DNA of 64,000 nt from Chitinophaga eiseniae (GCF_900167135.1 NZ_FUWZ01000002.1:894651-958650); one strand, 5' to 3'. Shown: positions 27,331 to 35,932, numbered from the stretch's first letter. Notes: generated by a model from the sequence alone, not told the origin. Program-made: numbers and translations.

Positions 27331-28089
27331 ATGTACAATAAAATATACACTTCGTTCATCGAAAGAAAGGCTAGGAAAGAAAAGGCATTCGCGGTTTTAA
27401 TTGATCCGGATAAGGTAACGCCTGCTGGTATCATTGAACTTGCCGCGAAATGTACCGCTGCCAAAGTAGATTATATCTTCCTTGGCGGCAGTCTGGTCAT
27501 CACCAACCATCTGGATGAATGCGTGCAACAATTGAAAGCCAGCTGCGATATTCCTGTTATTTTGTTTCCAGGGAGCCCTTCGCAGGTTTCGAGATATGCA
27601 GACGCACTCCTTTATCTTTCCATGATTTCAGGCAGAAACCCTGAATTGTTGATCGGTCAGCACGTAGTATCTGCGGCTGCCGTTAAAAAAAGCCAGTTGG
27701 AAGTGATTTCCACCGGCTATATGGTTATTGACGGAGGTGCGCCCACTACCGTTTCTTACATCAGCAACGCCACCCCCATACCTGCCGACAAAGCGGACAT
27801 TGCCATGTGCACCGCCATGGCAGGGGAGATGCTGGGCATGAAAGTGATCTACATGGATGCCGGCAGCGGCGCCCGCAACCCGATCACGGAAACCATGATC
27901 AGCCGGGTAGCCAGCCAGGTGGATGTACCTATCATCGTTGGCGGCGGTATCCGCGACGCTGAAAAAGCTTACCGCAACTGTAAAGCCGGCGCCGATATCA
28001 TCGTAGTAGGCAACGCCATCGAAAATGATCTCTCCCTCATCAAGGAACTGGCAGACGCAGTACATTCCACTGCACCCATTACTATTTAG
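27331..28089 (+). CDS. Geranylgeranylglyceryl phosphate synthase-like protein (PcrB/GGGPS family)
   Basis: This 252-residue TIM-barrel enzyme joins a polyprenyl diphosphate to glycerol-1-phosphate, making an ether lipid. The ATG at 27331 is used (the TTG one codon earlier is not needed). Family marks are FAVLIDPDKVTPAGI near the N-terminus, YIFLGGSLV, PVILFPGSPSQVS, GYMVIDGGAPTTVSYI, VIYMDAGSGARNPI and the phosphate-binding VPIIVGGGIRD / GADIIVVGNAIE near the end. The length and motifs fit the group II enzymes of archaea and Bacteroidota rather than firmicute PcrB. Its lipid role in this phylum is not settled. It has its own promoter and a large nested hairpin at its end. Confidence 0.9.
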   Translation: MYNKIYTSFIERKARKEKAFAVLIDPDKVTPAGIIELAAKCTAAKVDYIFLGGSLVITNHLDECVQQLKASCDIPVILFPGSPSQVSRYADALLYLSMISGRNPELLIGQHVVSAAAVKKSQLEVISTGYMVIDGGAPTTVSYISNATPIPADKADIAMCTAMAGEMLGMKVIYMDAGSGARNPITETMISRVASQVDVPIIVGGGIRDAEKAYRNCKAGADIIVVGNAIENDLSLIKELADAVHSTAPITI

Positions 28090-28249
28090 AAATTTTTTGA
28101 TGTACGATTTTTTGATTTTGTCCCTTTTTGCGAAGATTCAAAACAAATTAAAATAAAGAAGAAGACCGAAGCAGCTTTTATGGCTCGCTTCGGTCTTCTT
28201 CTTTATCAATTAACGAAATCAAAAAAAATCGTACATCAAAAAATTTCTA
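28087..28249. repeat. Long nested inverted repeat between convergent genes
   Basis: Outer arms at 28087-28118 and 28216-28249 are reverse complements over about 32 bp, apart from two extra bases in a run of A (TAGAAATTTTTTGATGTACG at the left end). The left arm contains the stop codon of the GGGPS gene. A second hairpin lies inside (28153-28206). The words gattttttgatttt are shared with the repeat at 52487-52597. Confidence 0.8.
28153..28206. terminator. Bidirectional intrinsic terminator
   Basis: A perfect 20-bp stem (ATAAAGAAGAAGACCGAAGC and its complement) with a 14-nt loop sits midway between the converging GGGPS and LytTR genes, so it can serve both strands. The A/T-rich bases at the foot of the stem give a T-run in either direction. 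Confidence 0.85.
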
Positions 28250-28253
28250 ACTA

Positions 28254-28982
28254 TTACAGGCTCATCATCTCTTTGAACTTAACTGCCTGACGGCGGCTTA
28301 CCTCAATCTTCTCACCCCCCTTCATCTCCAACAGCAACCCGCCATTGAAGTAGGTATCGATCTTTTCGATCATTCGCAGGTTGACAATGTGTTTACGGTT
28401 GGCCCGGAAAAACACCCGCTCGTCCAGTCGCTCTTCCAGCGCATTCAACGACTTCAGGATCAATGGTTTGTTAGTCTCGAAATACACCCGTGCATAATTG
28501 CCTACGCTCTCAAACAGCCGGATTTCCTGCAATTTTACAAACCAGCAGCGGTCCCCGTCTTTCACAAATACCTGATCATTCTCGGACAACAGGGTGCGTA
28601 TGCCCCCGGAAGCAGCCAGCCGGTCCTTCTCGTCCTGCTGATGCAGCTTATGGATGGCATCCGCCAGCCGCTTGGGCTCCACCGGTTTCAGCAAATAATC
28701 CAGCGCATTGTATTCAAACGCCTTCAGCGCATATTCGTCATATGCGGTCGTAAAAATCACCTGCGGCGATTTCTCCAGCTCGGCCAGTAAATCGAAACCC
28801 GTTTTGTCGGGCATCTGGATATCCAGGAACAGCAGGTCGGGATGCAGGTTCTCTATCTTCTCGATACCATCCTTCGCGTTCACTGCTTCACCTACCACCA
28901 CTATCTCCGGGTGGTCTGCCAGCAGTTTTTTCAGCTCACTCCTGGCCAGGCGTTCATCATCTATTATCAATGCTTTTTTCAT
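28254..28982 (-). CDS. LytTR-family response regulator
   Basis: This 242-residue regulator starts at the ATG at 28982 (MKKALIIDDERLARSEL). The receiver domain (1-118) has the acidic pair DDE, the phosphoacceptor Asp in LLFLDIQMPDKTG, Thr in VIFTTAYDEYAL and Lys in YLLKPVEP. The C-terminal LytTR DNA-binding domain (about 140-240) shows LFESVGNYARVYF, FFRANRKHIVNLRMIEKI and KIEVSRRQAVKFKEMM. It lies 99 bp downstream of its histidine kinase and is transcribed with it. LytTR proteins bind paired short direct repeats about 21 bp apart; three such repeats lie upstream of this operon at 30206-30258. Confidence 0.95.
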   Translation of the reverse strand: MKKALIIDDERLARSELKKLLADHPEIVVVGEAVNAKDGIEKIENLHPDLLFLDIQMPDKTGFDLLAELEKSPQVIFTTAYDEYALKAFEYNALDYLLKPVEPKRLADAIHKLHQQDEKDRLAASGGIRTLLSENDQVFVKDGDRCWFVKLQEIRLFESVGNYARVYFETNKPLILKSLNALEERLDERVFFRANRKHIVNLRMIEKIDTYFNGGLLLEMKGGEKIEVSRRQAVKFKEMMSL

Positions 28983-29081
28983 TGGCAATATGAAGTTTGG
29001 TTGATGACAATTTTTTTTAAACATTTAAAGCCATAGCCAGGCAAAACGCCCCGCTATAGCGGCTTCCGAATAACAAGTGCG

Positions 29082-30131
29082 TCAGAGTAACGGCATCACC
29101 ACACGCGCTTCCACCGTTGCCTCGTCTTTATTCCTGATATCAAAGGTAGCCCTGTTTCCGAACAAAAGGCTCAACCGTTGCCGGGTGCTCTCCAATCCAA
29201 AACCATGGCCGTTTAACACGTTCTTCTCTACCAGTTGCCCGGTATTCTCGATGGTAATTTCATGCTCCATGCCCTTTAACCGCGACGCTATAAATACCGA
29301 CCCGCCGCTGACCATCCGGGAAATACCATGTTTGATGGCGTTTTCCACCAGCGTCTGCAACATCATGGGCGGCACCTGCAGCTCCAGCGTATCAGGATCT
29401 ATCTCATACCGTACCTGTAACCGCTCCTCAAAACGGATGTGTTCCAGTGCAAGGTAATCTTTTACAATGTTTAATTCATTTTCCAGGCTAACGGTCTCTA
29501 CCTTTTCTATCGCCATGGAACTGCGCAGAATGTTGGACAATTCTGTGATCGCTGTCCTGGCCCGCTGCGGATTCTCATCCACCAAAGCCCGAATGCTGTT
29601 CAGCGCGTTAAAGATAAAATGAGGGTTCAGCTGTGCTTTAATGGTCTTCAGCTCCAACTCCTTCACCGTGGCCTCCAGCTTCAGCCGGTCTACCTTCGCC
29701 GTCCGCGTCCTGTCTACATAATGCCAGACGAAATAAATCACCCACCAGATAAAAGAGATCGCAAAAGAAGACAGATACCCCCTTTCTACCAGTGTCATAA
29801 AGAAATTCCCGCCTTTCGGCAGGTTTCCTCCCAGGTAATCTACCAGCAGGTTATTGCCAAAATATAAGGTCTGGTTGGTGCAAATCACCAACAACAGGAA
29901 GATAACCAATTGTTTTTCAAAGCTGTAGCTTTCCCATCCTTTAAGTTTATTCAGGAGGGTCCGGAACAGATGGGTAGCAGCAATACCGGAAATGATAAAA
30001 ATGATCAGATAGACCGTCACCACCGACAGGTCTGCCTTTTTCAAAGTGAAGTTGAAGAATAAAGTGACCAGAAAATACACCGACCATCCCAACAATTGCC
30101 CCCACCAATATTTGGATACTTGTTTAAGCAT
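29082..30131 (-). CDS. LytS-type sensor histidine kinase
   Basis: The 349-residue kinase has four membrane helices in its first 140 residues (LLGWSVYFLVTLFF; VYLIIFIISGIAAT; QLVIFLLLVICTN; AISFIWWVIYFVW), no extracellular sensor domain, a short coiled coil, the His_kinase domain with phosphoacceptor His in LNPHFIFNALNSIRALV, and an ATPase domain with TLVENAIKHGISR and HGFGLESTRQRL. It pairs with the LytTR regulator directly downstream. A TATTTTTG promoter box and three 21-bp-spaced repeats lie upstream. The signal is unknown; such Bacteroidota kinases often sense membrane state. Confidence 0.95.
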   Translation of the reverse strand: MLKQVSKYWWGQLLGWSVYFLVTLFFNFTLKKADLSVVTVYLIIFIISGIAATHLFRTLLNKLKGWESYSFEKQLVIFLLLVICTNQTLYFGNNLLVDYLGGNLPKGGNFFMTLVERGYLSSFAISFIWWVIYFVWHYVDRTRTAKVDRLKLEATVKELELKTIKAQLNPHFIFNALNSIRALVDENPQRARTAITELSNILRSSMAIEKVETVSLENELNIVKDYLALEHIRFEERLQVRYEIDPDTLELQVPPMMLQTLVENAIKHGISRMVSGGSVFIASRLKGMEHEITIENTGQLVEKNVLNGHGFGLESTRQRLSLLFGNRATFDIRNKDEATVEARVVMPLL

Positions 30132-30162
30132 TCATTCAAATTAGTAAACTTCCCCAGTTTAC

Positions 30163-30170
30163 CAAAAATA
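30163..30170 (-). promoter_or_regulatory. Promoter -7 box of the LytS/LytTR operon
   Basis: TATTTTTG on the minus strand matches TAnnTTTG and lies 31 bp upstream of the kinase ATG. No TTG is seen at the usual -33 distance, which fits a promoter that needs an activator bound further upstream, as the repeats at 30206-30258 would allow. Confidence 0.55.
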
Positions 30171-30205
30171 CCTTAAGGCCCTGCCCACCGAAACCTAAAT
30201 GTTAT

Positions 30206-30258
30206 AAATGGCGAATCAGAACCGGTAAATGGCGAATCCCCTGTACCGAATGGCGGAT
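30206..30258. promoter_or_regulatory. Triple direct repeat, probable LytTR operator
   Basis: The 11-mer AAATGGCGAAT occurs at 30206-30216 and again exactly at 30227-30237; a third, looser copy (GAATGGCGGAT) is at 30248-30258. All are 21 bp apart, two helical turns. Direct repeats of about 9-10 bp with 21-bp periodicity are the classical binding site of LytTR regulators. The array starts about 36 bp upstream of the LytS promoter box, a good activator position, and 60-110 bp upstream of the dxs promoter box, so it might affect both. Confidence 0.7.
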
Positions 30259-30316
30259 TAACAGGAATTACGGGGTTTTTCCCGCCAAATGTCGCCGGAT
30301 AACGCTTATTTTTTAG

Positions 30317-30324
30317 TAGTTTTG
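30317..30324 (+). promoter_or_regulatory. Promoter -7 box of dxs
   Basis: TAGTTTTG matches TAnnTTTG and lies 32 bp upstream of the dxs ATG. The -33 element is not clear. Confidence 0.5.
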
Positions 30325-30356
30325 TTTTTAATTAAACCCTGAACCATCAAAACAGT

Positions 30357-32282
30357 ATGAATATCACGGCCGGTTCACTTTTAAGCCAGATAAACTCCCC
30401 AGCGGATTTGAGAAAGCTGAGTAAAGATCAGCTGCATCAGGTGTGCGAGGAACTGCGTCAGTACATTATTGACGTGGTAAGTGTACATGGCGGCCACTTT
30501 GCCGCCAGCCTGGGTGTGGTGGAGCTCTCAGTAGCCCTCCATTACGTCTTCAACACCCCTTATGACCAACTCGTGTGGGACGTGGGACACCAGGCTTATG
30601 GACATAAAATTCTTACCGGCCGGCGCGACGCCTTTCCGACCAACCGGAAATACAAAGGCCTCAGCGGATTTCCTAAAAGAGACGAAAGCGAATACGATAC
30701 TTTCGGCGTAGGGCACTCTTCTACCTCCATCTCCGCCGCACTGGGCATGGCTATGGCCTCCCATTACAAAGGAGAGCTGGACCGCCAGCACATTGCCGTT
30801 ATCGGTGATGGCGCGATGACGGCCGGTATGGCGTTCGAAGCGCTCAACCACGCCGGTGTGGCCAATGCCAACGTGCTCATTATCCTCAACGATAACTGCA
30901 TGTCCATCGACCCCAACGTGGGCGCACTCAAAGAATACCTGACAGACATCACCACGTCCCCCACCTACAACAAGCTGCGGGACGATGTATGGCACCTGCT
31001 CGGCAAACTGCCGGTAGGCAAACGCTTCACCCGCGAAATGGCCTCCAAACTGGAAGCCTCCCTCAAAGGCGTAGTGTCCAAATCCAGCAACCTCTTCGAA
31101 TCACTCCAGTTGCGGTACTTTGGTCCGATAGATGGTCATAATATCACGAAGCTGACCGATACCCTCCAGGACCTGAAAGATATTCCCGGCCCTAAACTGC
31201 TGCATATCGTTACCACCAAAGGTAAAGGCTATGCCCTCGCAGAAAAGGACCAGACCACCTGGCATGCGCCGGGTCTCTTTGATAAAATCACCGGTGAAAT
31301 CTTCAAAAAGCAGGTCGACAGGCCACAACCTCCTAAATACCAGGACGTTTTCGGCCATACCATCATCGAACTGGCAGAGAAAAACGATAAAATCATCGGT
31401 ATCACGCCCGCCATGCCTTCCGGCTCCTCCCTCAAATTCATGATGGAGAAAATGCCCGACCGCGCCTTCGACGTAGGTATCTGCGAACAACACGCCGTTA
31501 CCCTCTCCGCCGGTATGGCCACCCAGGGCATGCGCGTGTTCTGCACCATTTACTCCTCTTTCTTCCAACGTGCTTTCGATCAGGCCGTACACGATGTGGC
31601 CATCCAGAACCTGCCGGTGATCTTCTGCCTCGACAGGGCAGGCCTGGTAGGAGAAGACGGCCCTACCCACCACGGCGCCTACGATATTGCTTATATGCGC
31701 AGTATCCCCAACGTGATCATCAGCGCCCCCATGAACGAAGAAGAGCTGCGTAACCTGATGTACAGCGCCCAACTGGAAGAAAATACCCATCCATATGTGA
31801 TCCGCTATCCACGCGGACAAGGCGTTATGCCCGAATGGCGTACTCCGTTCAAAGCCATCAAAGCCGGTACCGGCCGCAAAGTCCGCGACGGTAAAGATGT
31901 AGCCATCCTGTCCTTCGGTCATGTGGGCAACTTTGTAACGGAAGCCTGCAAAGAACTGATCAGCGACGGGCTGCAACCCGCCCACTACGATCTCCGCTTC
32001 GTGAAACCACTGGATGAAGCGATGCTGCATGAGGTGTTCCGCAATTTCAGCAAAGTGATCACCGTGGAAGATGGCGCCATCACCGGTGGCGTAGGCAGCG
32101 CTGTAGTGGAATTCATGTCAAAATATAACTACCACGCACAGGTGAAAATGCTCGGCATCCCCGACAAAATCGTGGAACACGGCAAACCGGAAGAACTGTA
32201 CCGCGAATGCGGCTACGACCCCGCCGGCATCGCCCGCGCCACCCGGGAAATGCTGCGGGAAAAAATCACCGTCACCGTCTGA
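30357..32282 (+). CDS. dxs: 1-deoxy-D-xylulose-5-phosphate synthase
   Basis: This 641-residue thiamine-diphosphate enzyme condenses pyruvate and glyceraldehyde-3-phosphate in the first step of the MEP isoprenoid pathway. It has the N-terminal ThDP half with HGGHFAASLGVVELSVALH and the GDGAMTAGMAFEALNHAG...NDNCMSID cofactor motif (about 152-185), the central pyrimidine domain with the conserved catalytic Glu in DVGICEQHAVTLSAGMA and DRAGLVGEDGPTHHGAYD, and a C-terminal transketolase-like domain (HYDLRFVKPLDE). Length is typical. It has its own promoter and terminator and is divergent from the LytS gene. Confidence 0.97.
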   Translation: MNITAGSLLSQINSPADLRKLSKDQLHQVCEELRQYIIDVVSVHGGHFAASLGVVELSVALHYVFNTPYDQLVWDVGHQAYGHKILTGRRDAFPTNRKYKGLSGFPKRDESEYDTFGVGHSSTSISAALGMAMASHYKGELDRQHIAVIGDGAMTAGMAFEALNHAGVANANVLIILNDNCMSIDPNVGALKEYLTDITTSPTYNKLRDDVWHLLGKLPVGKRFTREMASKLEASLKGVVSKSSNLFESLQLRYFGPIDGHNITKLTDTLQDLKDIPGPKLLHIVTTKGKGYALAEKDQTTWHAPGLFDKITGEIFKKQVDRPQPPKYQDVFGHTIIELAEKNDKIIGITPAMPSGSSLKFMMEKMPDRAFDVGICEQHAVTLSAGMATQGMRVFCTIYSSFFQRAFDQAVHDVAIQNLPVIFCLDRAGLVGEDGPTHHGAYDIAYMRSIPNVIISAPMNEEELRNLMYSAQLEENTHPYVIRYPRGQGVMPEWRTPFKAIKAGTGRKVRDGKDVAILSFGHVGNFVTEACKELISDGLQPAHYDLRFVKPLDEAMLHEVFRNFSKVITVEDGAITGGVGSAVVEFMSKYNYHAQVKMLGIPDKIVEHGKPEELYRECGYDPAGIARATREMLREKITVTV

Positions 32283-32303
32283 TAACAATATCATTCCCAA
32301 TAA

Positions 32304-32357
32304 AAGGAGCGAAGATCCCGCCGGCCATTCAAAGATCCCGGCGTATCTTCGCTCCTT
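32304..32357 (+). terminator. Intrinsic terminator of dxs
   Basis: A 13-bp stem (AAGGAGCGAAGAT/ATCTTCGCTCCTT) encloses a second GC-rich pairing and is followed by cattttttg. The next gene starts 30 bp later. Confidence 0.8.
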
Positions 32358-32387
32358 CATTTTTTGTATGCCCGTAACTTAAGCGAT

Positions 32388-33431
32388 ATGTATTTGCAAT
32401 TAAGGATTGTTGATGTAAAGAAAGAAACACCCGGCACCAACACCTACTACCTGGAAAATACCACTCCGGAACCCGTCGTTTACCAGGCCGGACAATTCCT
32501 TACGTTCATCATTCAACTTCACCAGAAAGAATATCGCCGTTCCTATTCCTTCAGCTCCACCCCAGGTATCGACCCACTGATGGCTGTCACCATCCGCGAA
32601 AAAGAAAACGGGGAAATATCCCGCCACCTGCTGCGTACCTGGAAAACCGGCGATATCGTGACGGCCGTAGAACCGTCCGGCAGGTTCACCTTTGAACCGT
32701 CGCCCGACGAACGCGATATCTTCCTGCTCGCCGCAGGCAGCGGTATTACACCAGTGTTTTCCCTGCTGAAACAAATACTCAGGGACGAACCCGCCGCCAA
32801 AATTACCCTCATCTACAGCAACAGCACCCCGGAAAGGACCATTTTCTACGAACAACTGCGGAAGCTGGAGCAACAGCATCCCCGCCGCCTCAACATCCTC
32901 TTCCTCTTCAGCAACGACCCGGACAGCCACCACGCCTACCGCAGGCTCAATAATATCCTGTTGGAACTGCTGGTCAACGAGCATCTGCTGTATCACAAAG
33001 ACGCCACACAGTTCTTCCTTTGCGGCCCTCCGGAATATATGCGCATGATCCTGCTTACGCTGCATTTTATGGGTTTTAAAGACGCCCAGTTGCATAAGGA
33101 AAACTTCGTCATCACCACCGAAGCCAAACTGGCCAGGACCACCATCCCCTCAGATGATACTCCCCGGGAGGTGAACATCCTGCTGCGTAATGAGCACTAT
33201 ACGCTGACCGTGCCTGCCAACCAAACCATCCTCAGCTATGCGCTGGAACATGATGTACCGCTGCCTTACAGCTGCAAAGGCGGGGTATGTGGCTCCTGCA
33301 CCGCCCAATGCACCAGCGGAAAGGTATGGATGTCTGTCAATGAAGTACTGACCGATAAGGAACTGGCGGAAGGACTTATCCTCACCTGCGTAGGTTATCC
33401 CGCCAGTGAAAAAGTGGACATCGAATTATAG
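32388..33431 (+). CDS. Ferredoxin-NADP reductase-like protein with C-terminal 2Fe-2S domain
   Basis: The ATG at 32388 (MYLQLRIVDVKKE) is used; an upstream TTG would put the start inside the terminator T-run. The 347-residue protein has the three-part plan of PaaE-type reductases: flavin domain with RRSYSFSSTP (about 44-53), nucleotide domain with LLAAGSGITPVFSLLKQIL and FFLCGPPEYMRM, and a plant-type ferredoxin domain with Cys296-x4-Cys301-x2-Cys304 and a fourth Cys near 338 in LTCVGYP. It passes electrons from NAD(P)H through flavin and a 2Fe-2S cluster to an oxygenase or similar partner. No oxygenase lies nearby, so the acceptor is unknown. Confidence 0.92.
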   Translation: MYLQLRIVDVKKETPGTNTYYLENTTPEPVVYQAGQFLTFIIQLHQKEYRRSYSFSSTPGIDPLMAVTIREKENGEISRHLLRTWKTGDIVTAVEPSGRFTFEPSPDERDIFLLAAGSGITPVFSLLKQILRDEPAAKITLIYSNSTPERTIFYEQLRKLEQQHPRRLNILFLFSNDPDSHHAYRRLNNILLELLVNEHLLYHKDATQFFLCGPPEYMRMILLTLHFMGFKDAQLHKENFVITTEAKLARTTIPSDDTPREVNILLRNEHYTLTVPANQTILSYALEHDVPLPYSCKGGVCGSCTAQCTSGKVWMSVNEVLTDKELAEGLILTCVGYPASEKVDIEL

Positions 33432-33525
33432 ATAATCAAAATGTAAATAGTTTTATTAATCATACCACTCTGATTATTATTTTTTACATGCGACTATTTT
33501 CATTAAATTTTAGCAAATTCGAGAA

Positions 33526-34668
33526 ATGCAACGCTCCCCGATTAAGATGGCAGGTTTGTGTTTGCTTTTTGTAATCATTATTATCAATGGTTATCTCCTT
33601 ACCGGAAGCGAATCATCCACTCAAAAAACCTGGCTTATTCTCAATGAAACTGTACTGTGCAGCGCCTTTGTGCTGTTAACCGCCACGCTTATACGCAGAC
33701 AACCGGTTTCACAGTTCGAAAATCTCTACATCAATCATCCCATCCCCATGTGGATCTATGAAAAGGACACCCTCCGTTTTCTGTTCGTGAACGAGGCAGC
33801 CTGCAAAAAATACGGCTATACACGTCGCGAATTCCTGACCCTCACGATCAAAGACATAAGGGAAAATGAAGAGCTCGACGCGTTGATGGACAATGTCCGG
33901 GAACGCTGCAACGGCTCCGAATACCGGGGTATCTGGAAACATCGCCGTAAAAACGGCGAGAATTTCTTTGTGGAGATCTATGCGCACTCCGCCTTCTACG
34001 AAGGCAAAGAAGCCCGCTTTATCATGGCGAAAGATGTGGATGAACAGGTACGCACCGCTAAAGAAGCACATCAGCTGGGCATCCGGTATGAACTGCTGGC
34101 GCAGGCCACCAACGACGCCCTCTATGACCGCAATCTCATTACCAACGAAGTGCTCTGGAAACACGGACTGGAAAGTATGTTTCAGCATCCCACCCAACCG
34201 GACACCGACCTGTTTGTATGGTGGAAATCCAATGTCCATCCGGCAGACGGTCCCACTGTGATGAGTTCCCTAGATACCTGCCTGCAAAACAGGAACAGCT
34301 CCTGGTCGCAGCAATACCGCTTCCGCTGCTCCGACGGCACCTTCAAATACGTGGTGGACCGGGCGTTCATCATCTATGAAAACGACCAGCCCACCCGCAT
34401 GATTGGCATCGTACAGGATATTGACCAGTACGTAAAACAGGCTGTACGCCTGGAAAAACAAAATAAAACCCTGAGGGAAATCGCCTGGATCAACTCACAT
34501 GAAATACGCAGGCCGGTGGTATCCATCCTAAGTATCACCAACCTGTTTGATAAAAGCAATCAGGATGTGCATCTCAATTCCCGGCTAATGGAATGGCTGC
34601 ACCAATCCACCAGGCAGTTGGATGAAATCATTCACAAGATTGAACATAAGGTGAAAAACATCGAATAA
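33526..34668 (+). CDS. Membrane PAS-domain protein with kinase dimerisation domain but no ATPase domain
   Basis: This 380-residue protein has two N-terminal membrane helices (about 7-26 and 37-57), a PAS domain (about 65-175; IPMWIYEKDTLRFLFVNEAA, MAKDVDEQ), a second PAS/PAC domain (about 190-305; MFQHPTQPDTDLFVWW, YRFRCSDGTFKYVVD, MIGIVQDIDQ) and a DHp-like segment with an H-box (IAWINSHEIRRPVVSILSI, about 331-349). It then stops: no N, G1 or G2 box is present and the sequence after the stop does not continue one. So it cannot autophosphorylate alone. It may be a phosphotransfer or regulatory partner of another kinase. Confidence 0.8.
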   Translation: MQRSPIKMAGLCLLFVIIIINGYLLTGSESSTQKTWLILNETVLCSAFVLLTATLIRRQPVSQFENLYINHPIPMWIYEKDTLRFLFVNEAACKKYGYTRREFLTLTIKDIRENEELDALMDNVRERCNGSEYRGIWKHRRKNGENFFVEIYAHSAFYEGKEARFIMAKDVDEQVRTAKEAHQLGIRYELLAQATNDALYDRNLITNEVLWKHGLESMFQHPTQPDTDLFVWWKSNVHPADGPTVMSSLDTCLQNRNSSWSQQYRFRCSDGTFKYVVDRAFIIYENDQPTRMIGIVQDIDQYVKQAVRLEKQNKTLREIAWINSHEIRRPVVSILSITNLFDKSNQDVHLNSRLMEWLHQSTRQLDEIIHKIEHKVKNIE

Positions 34669-34674
34669 TACCGG

Positions 34675-35052
34675 CTACAGTTCACTGTCCATAAAATGGT
34701 TGAAATCTGCTTTCAGCTCCATAAATAGTTTCTGGAAAACCTCCATGCGGTTGGACATGGTATCGTAGTCACAAACGGGCCGGTCGTCGTGGATAACCGT
34801 GGGTGACTGGGCCGAGAGTTTTTTGGCACATTGTTTAAGATCGTGGAACATCTCGTCGGCAACTTCCCGCTGTCTTAATAAACGGTTCTCAAAATGTTCG
34901 ACATTGGTCATCACTTCCCGGGGCGCAGAACTGAGGGCTATTTGTTCCAGGCGCTCCCGCATCATTTTTACATCTTCTCTTACTTCGTTTACTTCTTCTT
35001 TCCAGGAATTGATCTGTTCTGTCAGATCTGTTGGCTGTGTTGTAATTTCCAT
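34675..35052 (-). CDS. Small coiled-coil protein of unknown function
   Basis: The 125-residue protein is nearly all helical and charged, with heptad-like Leu/Ile/Val spacing (INSWKEEVNEVREDVKMMRE, HFENRLLRQREVADEMFHDL). It has no signal peptide or membrane segment, so it is probably cytosolic. Its 3' end converges with the PAS-protein gene, 6 bp apart. I recognise no family. Codon use is like that of its neighbours. Confidence 0.65.
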   Translation of the reverse strand: MEITTQPTDLTEQINSWKEEVNEVREDVKMMRERLEQIALSSAPREVMTNVEHFENRLLRQREVADEMFHDLKQCAKKLSAQSPTVIHDDRPVCDYDTMSNRMEVFQKLFMELKADFNHFMDSEL

Positions 35053-35218
35053 GGTGTATTGATTTAGCCATTAACAATAATGATTCATCATTACCCAAGC
35101 AGTTTTTCCGATATCCACTTAGCAGTATATATCCTGTCACTGTTAACAAAGATCCGCTTCTAAGGTACAACCTTTTTCAATGCCCCCCTCACAACTTTCG
35201 CGGTTCTTCCGGTATTGT

Positions 35219-35932
35219 TTATAAATATCTGCCGAACTCGGGAAACCACGCCATCGCCTCCAGGATACCGCCTGTACCGATGCGGCCGGCTTGCAGCACA
35301 TTGCGCATTCCCACCGTGCGGGCCAGCAGCTCCGGTTCAGCACCGCCCACCACTACGCCTTTGAATCCTATCTCATACATAGTATAATCATTCATCGTAT
35401 CTCCCGCCACCAGCACCTCATGATGCGGCAACGACAGCACTCCTAACAGTTGCTGCAGCGTATTCCCCTTGTTGACACCGCGGGGAAGAATATCCAGGTA
35501 CTTTCCGGCAGACAGTACCAGGTCGCAATGCAACGATTCCGCAATTTCGCGCGCCGTGTCAATATCTGTAGCATCATCGTAATAATAAGAGCAACGATAC
35601 TGCTGGTGCGCATCCTGATGCAACAGTCCCTTCACCGCTTTCAGCTGCTCCCGTACATGATCACCGGGCCACAGCCTGGCAATGTCCGACTGTACAGGCT
35701 CTACCGATATCAGCGAAGCCAGGTGCGTTACCGTGGCGCCCACGTCACAAATAATATATTCCGGACGGGGAAGATATGGATCTTCCAGTAAAGCCAGCAC
35801 ACTACGTATACCCCTTCCCGTTACAAATACCAGTTGAATGTCTTCCCTGATGCGGACCAGCTCGTATAGCTGTTCTTTGTCAGCCGCGGAGCCGGCCAGA
35901 AATGTTCCGTCAAGATCTGTTGCTAATAACAT
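35219..35932 (-). CDS. HAD-IIB phosphatase (sucrose-phosphatase-like)
   Basis: This 237-residue HAD hydrolase has motif I LLATDLDGTFL (nucleophile Asp6, acid Asp8), motif II FVTGRG, a type IIB cap, a Lys in the PRGVNKGNTLQQLL segment and motif IV VLVAGDTMNDYTM. The overall plan matches sucrose-phosphate and mannosyl-3-phosphoglycerate phosphatases. Its start overlaps the last 23 bp of the MscS gene, so the two are translationally coupled. That pairing suggests a job in making or removing a compatible solute under osmotic change, but the substrate is inferred only. Confidence 0.82.
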   Translation of the reverse strand: MLLATDLDGTFLAGSAADKEQLYELVRIREDIQLVFVTGRGIRSVLALLEDPYLPRPEYIICDVGATVTHLASLISVEPVQSDIARLWPGDHVREQLKAVKGLLHQDAHQQYRCSYYYDDATDIDTAREIAESLHCDLVLSAGKYLDILPRGVNKGNTLQQLLGVLSLPHHEVLVAGDTMNDYTMYEIGFKGVVVGGAEPELLARTVGMRNVLQAGRIGTGGILEAMAWFPEFGRYL

